A DNA stretch of 8,164 bases, taken from Bifidobacteriaceae bacterium. GTDB taxonomy: Bacteria > Actinomycetota > Actinomycetes > Actinomycetales > WQXJ01. The position numbers were made by a program, and so were the translations under genes. Under the pieces are notes generated by a model that made no database searches, was not told where the DNA came from, and worked only from the letters and a program-made list of their open reading frames with translations. Shown piece by piece: positions 1 through 5,378 of the stretch. How positions within the stretch are numbered: position 1 is the first letter of the stretch; each line of letters opens with the position of its first letter. The DNA lies in contig JAISCU010000299.1 of NCBI GenBank assembly GCA_031265345.1, positions 1 through 8,164 on the forward strand. Direction: 5' to 3'.

Positions 1-1
1 G

Positions 2-229
2 GTCCAGGAGCATTGGGGCGTGGAAGTGCGTCTTCACTGGGTGAGGGACGTCACGTTCGACGAGGACCGCTCCCAGGTCCGGGCCGGGAACGGGCCGACC
101 GTGATGGCGGCACTCCGGAACATCGCGATCAGCGTGCTGCGCCTGGTCGGCTGGGACGACATCGCCCAGGCGGCCAGACACCTCTCCAGAGACTGCCATC
201 GGGTCGCGACCCTCCTACTCACCAGCTAG
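2..229 (+). CDS. ISAs1-family transposase, C-terminal fragment (5' end outside window)
   Basis: The reading frame is open from base 2 and encodes the last 75 residues of a DDE transposase. The fragment starts with EHWGVEVRLHWVRDVTF and continues with DEDRS, GNGP and MAALRNIAISVLRL. This is the conserved C-terminal block of the ISAs1 family, usually written HWGIENxLHWVRDVTFGEDxSxVRxGNGP. The Glu in GVE corresponds to the third acidic residue of the DDE triad. The usual Asn after it is Val here, a small departure from consensus. The protein cuts and joins the ends of its own element. The first two acidic residues and the N-terminus lie outside the window, so I cannot say whether the complete gene is intact. 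No frameshift is visible in the part shown. Confidence 0.85.
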   Translation, partial: VQEHWGVEVRLHWVRDVTFDEDRSQVRAGNGPTVMAALRNIAISVLRLVGWDDIAQAARHLSRDCHRVATLLLTS

Positions 230-252
230 AACACGACTTTGACGAGGCCCTG
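230..252. repeat. Probable right terminal inverted repeat of the ISAs1-family element
   Basis: Directly after the transposase stop the sequence runs to GACTTTGACGAGGCCCTG. On the other strand it starts CAGGGCCTCGTCAAAGTC, which resembles the outer ends of ISAs1-family elements as I remember them. The partner repeat is outside the window, so pairing cannot be tested here. Confidence 0.5.
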
Positions 253-428
253 GGGTTGCCGCGACCGGCGGGTCCAGCGGGCTGGTGGCAGGTTACAACG
301 CGTCGTACGCATACAACCAGAGGCTGTTGTCAGCCAGACCGCTGCTGTTCCCGCCGATCGGCAACGGCGCCTGGGTCGTGACCTGGCACGAGAAATTCAA
401 CCCGATTGAGGCGGTCAAGACTGGCTAG
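253..428 (+). pseudogene. Unrecognised C-terminal gene fragment abutting the IS end
   Basis: After the IS end, the frame that stops at TAG 426-428 encodes about 57 residues, including GYNASYAYNQRLLSARPLLF, then PPIGNGAWVVTWHEKF, then a short tail NPIEAVKTG. The mix of aromatic, Asn and Gly residues looks like genuine secreted or carbohydrate-active protein rather than a chance GC-rich frame. I do not recognise the family. There is no start codon context: the 5' part is cut by the insertion sequence. It does not resemble the GH94 gene that follows, so it is probably the tail of a different, upstream gene. The call as a gene remnant is an inference. Confidence 0.35.
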
Positions 429-447
429 GCCGCGATGATCCTCTTCC

Positions 448-570
448 GTGGGCGATGCCGCTCGGGCAGGTCTGGCCGCCATCCTCGAGTCGACCGCAGC
501 CGCGCCTGGGGGCCCCGCCGCCCCGCTGATCCTCATCGCGGCAGGCGATCTGCCCCTGGTCTCGACGGCC
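448..570 (+). other. Short open stretch, weakly nucleotidyltransferase-like (possible GlmU-type scrap)
   Basis: The frame beginning at GTG 448 reads GDAARAGLAAIL and, about 25 residues on, LILIAAGDLPLVSTAS. The second piece resembles the strand and acidic loop of GlmU-type uridylyltransferases (pattern VLxLxGDxPLLxxxTL), and GDAARAG resembles the preceding GTGxA block. Third codon positions are strongly GC. The glycine-rich GTG motif is not intact, there is no credible start, and the frame changes to the GH94 frame around 575. It could equally be a chance open frame. I list it only because the GH94 frame is closed here (TGA at 527-529). Confidence 0.2.
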
Positions 571-577
571 TCGGCTG

Positions 578-1759
578 CGGGCGGACTGGAACGACTGCCT
601 CAATCTGGGCGGCGGGGAGTCTGTCCTGGTGACGTTCCTGCATGTGTGGGCGTCGCGCGAATTGGCCCGTGCCGCTCGGTTGCTCGGACGTTTGGACGAC
701 GCCTCGCGCCTGGAGGCCATGGCGGCGGCGTCCGCGAAGGCTGCCAATGAGGCGGCCTGGGACGGTGCCGACGGCGACGGCGATGGCCGCGTCGGTGCGG
801 ACGGTGGGGATGACGGCCCAGATTTCGGGCATGACGCGGACGCTGCGGACCGCGGAGACGGACACGAGGGGGAGCCTGCTCGAGGCGGCGGCTGGTACCT
901 GCGGGGCTTCACAGCCAGCGGCGCGGCCGTCGGGTCGGCGGCGTTGGCCGAGGGCCGGTTGTTCCTGGAGCACACGCCATGAGCCGTGATCAGCGGTTCC
1001 GCGCCGCCAGAACGGGGAATGGCGGCGATGGACGCGATCTGGGATCACCTGCGCTTGGCCTACGGCGCGCATCTGCTGTGGCCGTCCTACACCCAGGTGG
1101 ACGATTCGATCGGCTACGTCACGCGGGTCTATCCCGGCGTGAAGGAGAACGGGTCGATCTTCTCGCATCCGAACGCCTGGCCGGTGATCGCGGAGGCCAT
1201 GCTCGGGCGCGGGAACCGGGCGTGGGAGTACTACCTGACGATGGCGCCGACCCGGTTCAACGACCGCACGGAAGTGCGCCGCGCCGAGCCGTACGCCTAC
1301 TGTCAGTTCCTGTACGGTCGCGACCACCCTTGGTTCGGGAGGGCGGAGAACCCCTGGCTGACGGGTACCGCCGGCTGGATGTACGCCGCCGCCACCCAGC
1401 ACATCTTGGGCGTCCGTCCGGCCTGGGACGCGCTGCTGGTCGATCCATGCATCCCGCCCGATTGGGGCGGGTTCACTGTGACGCGGCAGTGGCGAGGCGG
1501 CACCTACCGGATCACGGTGGAGAACCCCGATTCGGTCAGCGCCGGCGTGGCCCGTGCGATGCTCACTGCCCAATCAGGGGACGGTTCCTCGACTATTCGA
1601 GGGACGGACCCGGCGGCAGACCTCGCGACCCTGGCCGCTGGTCACCTCCTGCCAATAGCCGCCGACCCGCGCACCGGCCGCCGAGTCGCCCGCCTGCCCG
1701 AAGCCCCCGGTCAGACCGTGGACGTGCTCACCACCCTGGGGGACGGTCCTGCCGTCTAG
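578..1759 (+). pseudogene. GH94 glycoside phosphorylase (cellobiose/chitobiose phosphorylase family), N-terminally truncated with in-frame stop
   Basis: GH94 enzymes cleave beta-linked disaccharides with phosphate, giving a sugar 1-phosphate. Here only the second half (about 390 codons of a usual 800) remains, in one frame. It opens with RADWNDCLNLGGGES, whose second Asp matches the general acid of the family (Asp490 in Cellvibrio gilvus cellobiose phosphorylase, by memory). It continues through WYLRGFT and VTRVYPGVKENGSIFSHPNA, where Lys-Glu matches the conserved active-site pair. It then reads EPYAYCQFLYG, NPWLTGTAGW and DPCIPPDW, ending at TAG 1757-1759. Codon 980-982 is TGA where relatives have Trp (PWAVISG). 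A 42-codon acidic insertion lies at 767-892. The N-terminal sandwich domain and half of the barrel are missing, so an active enzyme is very unlikely. A GTG at 986 could in principle restart translation. Substrate specificity cannot be read from what remains. Confidence 0.85.
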
Positions 1760-2015
1760 GAGGGTGGGGACCGACACGTGTCCAGACAAATCCGCTGGTC
1801 ACCGCCTCGCGCGGCCGCCCCGAACGCGGCGACGGTCCTTCCGCCCAGACGGTGGGGAAAGACGTCAGCTCTCACGCAAGTCAATGAGGCTGCCCGGTCG
1901 GCGCAGGCGGGTCCTCGGCCGGGAGCGGCCGACGAAGGGTCGCATGACTCCGCGGTTCGCGAGCGTGTTCTACGGCATTTGTCTGTTCCAGGGGCCGGGC
2001 TCTCTCGACCGCTGC
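1760..2015. other. Non-coding stretch between the GH94 remnant and the tandem repeat
   Basis: I find no convincing gene in these bases. Several long frames are open on both strands, but they carry Arg/Pro/Gly-rich translations typical of GC-rich non-coding DNA, and they run on into the 93-bp repeat. Together with the repeat this makes about 560 bp without a recognisable gene between 1759 and 2318. Confidence 0.5.
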
Positions 2016-2284
2016 GACCCGAAATGCAGGTCAAACGTGTTCGTGGTCGCCGGAGTCGTGCCACGAACCTCGTCAAGGCGCAATTCGAGTCCGGGCCGAC
2101 TGCATGGGGACCCGAAATGCGGGTTGAGCGCGTTCGTGGTCGCGCGAGTCGTGCCACGAACCTCGTCGGGGCGCAATTCGCGTCCGGGCCGACTGCATGG
2201 GGACCCGAAATGCGGGTTGAACGCGTTCGTGGTCGCGGCGCTCGTGCCACGAACCCCGTCAAGGCGCAATTCGAGTCCGGGCCG
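2016..2284. repeat. 93-bp tandem repeat, about 2.9 copies, each with an internal hairpin
   Basis: Copies start at GACCCGAAATGC at 2016, 2109 and 2202. The first two are exactly 93 bp and the third diverges after about 83 bp (2284). Each copy carries GTTCGTGG, a 14-nt loop, and CCACGAAC (2039-2068, 2132-2161, 2225-2254). Both arms are identical in all copies, while the loop and flanks vary. Because 93 is divisible by three, overlapping frames stay open on both strands. In the frame running through 1778-2308, most differences between copies change the amino acid, which argues against selection on that protein. It lies just upstream of the AlkZ-like gene, whose start is at 2318. Possible roles are an intergenic repeat family, a structured RNA or a protein-binding array; none is shown. 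Confidence 0.85.
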
Positions 2285-2305
2285 GTCGCCCCGGCTGCCG
2301 CCAGG

Positions 2306-2311
2306 TAGATT
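2306..2311 (+). promoter_or_regulatory. Candidate -10 box (TAGATT) for a leaderless start
   Basis: TAGATT fits the actinobacterial TAnnnT -10 pattern and ends 6 nt before the ATG at 2318, so transcription would begin at or next to the start codon. No Shine-Dalgarno sequence is visible. I see no clear -35 box; the end of the tandem repeat occupies that position. Confidence 0.4.
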
Positions 2312-2317
2312 TGATGG

Positions 2318-3508
2318 ATGCTCGGCCGCGAAGACATCCTTACGTTGCGGCTGCGTTCGCTGTTGCTGCCCGGACTGCTTGACCTCAACCGCGGCCTCAA
2401 TTGCAGCCCCGGCGCAGAGAGCCCCGGCCCCAAGACCGCCCGCAATCCCGCCCAAGTCGCCCACCATTTCCTCTCCATGCAGGCCCAGGACTTCGCAGCT
2501 TCCTTGTGGGCCCTAGGAGCCCGCTCCGGCGCCCCACAGGCCGAAGTCGAACAGGCGTACCAGCAAGGCAAGGTAGTCAGGTCCTGGCCCATGCGGGGCA
2601 CCCTCCACACCGTCCCGGCCGAGGACATCGGATGGCTCCAGCGGTTGACGGCCGCCAAGGTCCTGGGGGCCGGCGCCGAGCGTCGCCGCCAGCACCTCGG
2701 ACTGGAACCCGCGCACATCGAGAAGGTGCGCGAGGCCGTCACAGCCATCTTGGCAGGCGGCCGCGCGCTCAGCCGCGAAGACCTCATGGCAGCGGTCGCC
2801 GCCCGCGGGGTGGAAGTGGCGGCCACCTGGAAATACCACCTGATCTGGTACTTGGCGCAGACGGGGACGCTCGTGTTCGGGCCGGCCGCGGATGGCAGGC
2901 CGCTGCTGGTCCTGGCCAGCGAGTGGATCGCCGCGCCCAGAGCATTGGGCCGCGACGAAGCGCTCGCGGAATTGGCGGCCCGCTACACGGCATCCCACGG
3001 CCCCGCCACCGAAGACGACCTGGCCTGGTGGTCGGGGCTCGGCAAGCGCGATGTCAGGGCGGCCTTGGCCCTGGCGGGGAGCCGGGTCGCGCGCGAGCGG
3101 GCCGACGACGGCGCCGAGTATTGGCTCGCTCCCGATTTGCACGATGCCGACCGCGCGGCATCGGCACCCACCGTCGAGTTGTTGCCCGCTTTTGACGAGC
3201 ACCTCTTGGGGTACCGCGACCGGACCGTCATGCTGGACCCGGCTCATGCCGCGCCGGTCTGCCCCGGCGGCAACGGCGTCTTCAAGCCGACCGTGGTGGT
3301 GGACGGCGTGTGCGCGGGCACCTGGCGCCCGATCGCTCGCGGCGCGCTCGGCAAGTTGCGCGCTGACCGGCCTGTCCCGGTCGCCGTGACCTGGTTCGAC
3401 AAGGTGGCCGAGCGATCAGCGGACCCGGCCCTCCTTGCCGGAGCGGCGAACCGGTACGCGCGCTACCTGGGCCGTGAGTGGGCGGAAGTCACCGTCGCGG
3501 GCGGCTGA
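2318..3508 (+). CDS. AlkZ-like winged-helix DNA-binding protein (HTH_42 / COG3214 family; putative DNA glycosylase)
   Basis: This 396-residue protein belongs to the winged-helix family that includes Streptomyces AlkZ and E. coli YcaQ, glycosylases that excise bulky or crosslinking alkylated bases. Seen directly: an N-terminal LTLRLRSLLL helix, the MQAQD segment carrying the QxQ catalytic motif (Gln55, Gln57), and the family signature RSWPMRGTLHTV (residues 88-99). Further on are KYHLIWYLAQTG, DDLAWWSGL and the late LLPAFDEHLLGYRDR block (about 288-302). Length is near the family norm. Residues 22-44 form a Pro/Gly-rich loop just before the QxQ region that seems longer than usual. The ATG follows an in-frame TGA at 2312-2314, so no earlier ATG exists in this frame. 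Family membership is firm. Glycosylase activity and substrate are inferred from QxQ; many relatives are untested. Confidence 0.88.
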   Translation: MLGREDILTLRLRSLLLPGLLDLNRGLNCSPGAESPGPKTARNPAQVAHHFLSMQAQDFAASLWALGARSGAPQAEVEQAYQQGKVVRSWPMRGTLHTVPAEDIGWLQRLTAAKVLGAGAERRRQHLGLEPAHIEKVREAVTAILAGGRALSREDLMAAVAARGVEVAATWKYHLIWYLAQTGTLVFGPAADGRPLLVLASEWIAAPRALGRDEALAELAARYTASHGPATEDDLAWWSGLGKRDVRAALALAGSRVARERADDGAEYWLAPDLHDADRAASAPTVELLPAFDEHLLGYRDRTVMLDPAHAAPVCPGGNGVFKPTVVVDGVCAGTWRPIARGALGKLRADRPVPVAVTWFDKVAERSADPALLAGAANRYARYLGREWAEVTVAGG

Positions 3509-3840
3509 TGGGCGACCGATGGGTCCCAGATGCCGCCGCCCCAGTCCTCGCCCCCACAGCCGGGTCCGTCTGGGCTCATGGCCCCGCCCGCCCGCTTCGT
3601 CTGCCTGGCGGCGCCGCCGTGCATCGGGCGCCGGCAACCCCAGCGGAATCGTGGCGGCCGGGGAGGTCCTGCGCCACGCACCTGTGGCGGCCTGCCGCCG
3701 CACTCGGTGAACGCTGACCCTGGGGGCGGCGAAGCGGGCCAGACGCAGGGACGGAGGTTGGGGGCTGCTCGGCGCGGCGGCATCGGCCACATCTTGATGT
3801 CGGGTGAACAAGGGACCGTCCCCTGCTCGGGACGGGTTTG
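3509..3840. other. Gene-free stretch between the AlkZ-like and methyltransferase genes
   Basis: No gene is supported here. A long plus-strand frame (from 3530) runs into the methyltransferase, but its upstream translation is Pro/Gly/Arg-rich and shows no family motif, and the methyltransferase has a better start at 3854. GC-rich palindromes such as GGCGGCGCCGCC at 3607-3618 are expected by chance at this composition. I see no clear terminator for the preceding gene. Confidence 0.5.
3812..3822. promoter_or_regulatory. Palindrome GGGACCGTCCC in the -35 region of the methyltransferase promoter
   Basis: The 11-bp sequence is a perfect palindrome around a central C. It ends 18 bp upstream of the candidate -10 box, so it would overlap the -35 position. 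It may be a repressor or activator site, or a dispersed repeat: a related core GGACGGTCC occurs at 1741-1749 at the end of the GH94 remnant. No regulator is evident nearby. Confidence 0.25.
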
Positions 3841-3846
3841 TAGACT
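3841..3846 (+). promoter_or_regulatory. Candidate -10 box (TAGACT) for a leaderless start
   Basis: TAGACT matches TAnnnT and ends 7 nt before the ATG at 3854. No Shine-Dalgarno sequence lies between them. The layout matches that seen before the AlkZ-like, TetR and acetyltransferase genes in this window. Confidence 0.45.
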
Positions 3847-3853
3847 TGGGCTC

Positions 3854-4468
3854 ATGGCGTTCCATGACTATGTCTCCCGGCAATTCGCTGATCCGAAGGG
3901 CCTGGGCGGCAAAGTGGTCGGGCATGTGATGAACCGGCAGAACCGTCCCATGTACGGGGAGACAGCCCGCCTGCTCGGAGTGGTGGACGCGGACAGGGTG
4001 CTGGACATCGGCTGCGGGAACGGCTTCGTGGTGGCGATGATGGCGGCACGGACCGGGGCCACATTCACGGGTGTGGACCGTTCAGCGAGCGCGGTGCGGG
4101 CGGCGGCGCGTCGCAACCAGGGACTGGTGCGTGCGGGGCGGGCCACCTTCTTGAACGCGGATGCCGAGCAGCTGCCTTTCGCCGGCGCGGCGTTCACGAA
4201 AGCGTTCACCATCAACACTGTGTACTTCTGGGAGGACTTGGCGGCCACGCTGGCTCAAGTGCGTCGGGTGCTGGCGCGCGGCGGCTTGTTCGTTAACACG
4301 TTCTATGGGAACGGCGCATTGGACCAATTGCCGCACACGCGCGTGGGGTACTACAAGCGTCATGCGCCTGAGGCGTTGCACGCGGCCGCAGAGCACGCTG
4401 GTTTCGTGGTTCGCAATCAGTTGATCCTGCGCGGCGCGGCCACCTGCGCGGTCTGCCGCGCCGAGTGA
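3854..4468 (+). CDS. Class I SAM-dependent methyltransferase
   Basis: The protein has 204 residues and the Rossmann-like methyltransferase fold. Motif I is VLDIGCGNG (residues 49-57), which binds the methionine part of SAM. The acidic residue closing strand 2 is Asp75 in FTGVDRS, and NADAEQLPF (101-109) is the motif that contacts the adenine. Then come INTVYFWED and VRRVLARGGLFVNTFY, typical of the Methyltransf_11/25 group. The start is MAFHDYVSRQF, followed by DPKGLGGKVVGHVMNRQN, an N-terminal block I associate with small actinobacterial and firmicute methyltransferases of this type. ATG 3854 is preferred over upstream in-frame starts because the upstream translation has no family features and a -10-like TAGACT lies 7 nt before it. 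The methyl acceptor is unknown. It appears to be transcribed alone. A Cys pair near the C-terminus (TCAVCRAE) is a small oddity. Confidence 0.88.
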   Translation: MAFHDYVSRQFADPKGLGGKVVGHVMNRQNRPMYGETARLLGVVDADRVLDIGCGNGFVVAMMAARTGATFTGVDRSASAVRAAARRNQGLVRAGRATFLNADAEQLPFAGAAFTKAFTINTVYFWEDLAATLAQVRRVLARGGLFVNTFYGNGALDQLPHTRVGYYKRHAPEALHAAAEHAGFVVRNQLILRGAATCAVCRAE

Positions 4469-4621
4469 TCGCGAGTTCGTTCGAATCGTGCCGGTCTGTG
4501 GGAATGGTGCCGTGCTCTGGCGCCGGACCCCTGGGCGTGGGACGCCGGGCGATTGGCGCGGACTTGGGCGGGCGGCGGCGAACCCGCAGGCCACAGCGCA
4601 GCGCCGAAAAGGGGAACCAAA

Positions 4622-4682
4622 CCGGAAAGACAGGATCCCTGACAGTCGCGGAAACGGGGCATCCAGAAAAGACACAATCCCT
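4622..4682 (-). repeat. Pair of imperfect direct repeats, AGGGAT..TGTCTTT type
   Basis: On the minus strand AGGGATTGTGTCTTTTCTGG (4682-4663) is followed by AGGGATCCTGTCTTTCCGG (4640-4622). The two match at most positions and lie about 42 bp apart. Both end in a pyrimidine-rich run. They may be tandem terminator tails, part of a dispersed repeat, or a regulatory pair. Confidence 0.45.
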
Positions 4683-4704
4683 CGCGATGCCGAGCGCAAG
4701 GGAT
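4663..4704 (-). terminator. Possible rho-independent terminator of the leftward operon
   Basis: On the minus strand the arms ATCCCTTGCG and CGCGAGGGAT pair with one mismatch around an 8-nt loop (4704-4677), followed directly by TGTGTCTTTTCT. It lies about 117 nt beyond the stop of the membrane-protein gene. The T tract is interrupted, so strength is uncertain. Confidence 0.4.
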
Positions 4705-4820
4705 ACGGTCGTTTGATCGACCGGAGTTGGGAAGAAATGCGCCCATAGTGGAGATTGCCGCGACTTCGCGATGTCTGAGCGGAACTGGAAGCTCGAAGCG
4801 GTGGCCTTTGAGTGCTGACC

Positions 4821-5378
4821 TCACAGAGCTGTCCGGGTGCGGGCGCGACGAGCGCCTGTGACGAGGAATCGGGGGAGTCGGCGCACCACGTCCCAACCCA
4901 TGAGTCCCAACAGTTTCCAGACTTCCTCCGGTCTCAGGTACAAGGTCGACGGCATCGACTCGAGCAGCACGGAGGTGGCGACTATGTCGCCACGTTTGAT
5001 CGAGAGCTTGGAAATGTCAGCGAGAGTGTTGCCATACATGTCGTAGGCACGGACGTGCTGAGTTGACGGGATCACGGCGCTCAATCCTCCAAACACCAGT
5101 AATGCGACCCCTGCGACGACTTCGTTGGGGCCAATCCCCAGGTCAGGGAACACGAACCCGGCGACGCCCCATGCCGTCAGGCAGGTGCCGATCATGGCCA
5201 CTGCCCCGCCGAACGTGGGGAGCGCCTTGAGGCCCCCCACGGTCGCGAGGATCATCACGGCCGCTCCTGCCGCGACGGGGACCGCCACGGCCGGGGCGCC
5301 GCCGTAGCTGAGCGCGAACGGCGAGGCTGCGAGCCACGCACCGATCACCGCCGCTGCGTAGAGGCAGGCGCTGATCAT
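4821..5378 (-). CDS. Four-helix membrane protein, SPW-repeat-like, with conserved cytoplasmic tail
   Basis: This 185-residue protein starts with four hydrophobic segments: about residues 2-23, 27-48, 52-77 and 85-103. The first contains IGAWLAASPFALSYGG, which resembles the SPW motif (W..SPF.L) found in small bacterial membrane proteins of the SPW-repeat family. The remaining 80 residues are soluble and end in RRLPRFLVTGARRARTRTAL, with a distinctive EEVWKLLGLMGWDVVRRL helix (about 151-168). The net positive tail suggests a cytoplasmic face. The ATG overlaps the oxidoreductase stop as ATGA with no good Shine-Dalgarno sequence, so translation is probably coupled and the two products are likely made in fixed ratio. 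The function is unknown. A membrane partner or anchor for the oxidoreductase, or a sensor of the same substrate, are both guesses from context. The similarity to SPW repeats is moderate. Confidence 0.75.
   Translation of the reverse strand: MISACLYAAAVIGAWLAASPFALSYGGAPAVAVPVAAGAAVMILATVGGLKALPTFGGAVAMIGTCLTAWGVAGFVFPDLGIGPNEVVAGVALLVFGGLSAVIPSTQHVRAYDMYGNTLADISKLSIKRGDIVATSVLLESMPSTLYLRPEEVWKLLGLMGWDVVRRLPRFLVTGARRARTRTAL

Larger units (their letters stand above)
1..252 (+). mobile_element. Right end of an ISAs1-family insertion sequence (left part outside window)
   Basis: The stretch holds the C-terminus of an ISAs1-family transposase, its stop codon at 227-229, and then a short tail reading ACTTTGACGAGGCCCTG up to about 252. 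Read inwards, the tail begins CAGGGC, which fits my recollection of ISAs1-family terminal repeats. The gap of about 23 bp from stop codon to element end is also compact, as expected for an IS. The left terminal repeat and the target duplication cannot be seen, so the exact boundary is inferred. The element sits beside gene debris, which suggests it took part in breaking up this locus. Confidence 0.65.
4469..4820. other. Gene-free stretch between convergent transcription units
   Basis: No gene is supported between the rightward methyltransferase and the leftward membrane-protein gene. The stretch holds a pair of imperfect 19-20 bp direct repeats (4622-4640 and 4663-4682) and a hairpin at 4677-4704, described separately. 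Short open frames here have no recognisable content. Confidence 0.55.

Noticed and set aside
980..982. Selenocysteine codon in the GH94 gene
   Set aside because: The family has Trp here, not Cys, and I see no insertion element. The gene is already truncated.
533..1573. 346-codon minus-strand frame opposite the GH94 remnant
   Set aside because: It is a GC-rich shadow. The plus strand carries clear GH94 motifs over the same bases.
2016..2284. CRISPR array
   Set aside because: The units are contiguous 93-bp repeats with no unique spacers and no cas genes nearby.
1778..2308. Long plus-strand frame through the 93-bp repeat as a repeat protein
   Set aside because: The unit length is divisible by three and has no stops, so several frames stay open. 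Copy differences in this frame are mostly amino-acid changing, and no start or ribosome binding site is convincing.
1756..2826. 356-codon minus-strand frame
   Set aside because: It is antisense to the AlkZ-like gene and the repeat, with Arg/Ser/Pro-rich composition and no family motif.
3530..3853. N-terminal extension of the methyltransferase from an upstream start
   Set aside because: The extra residues are Pro/Gly/Arg-rich without family resemblance. ATG 3854 has a -10 box at leaderless distance and begins the conserved N-terminus.
4496..4526. A second copy of the palindrome seen upstream of the methyltransferase
   Set aside because: Only a loose resemblance (GGGAATGGTGCCGTGC); the symmetry is lost.
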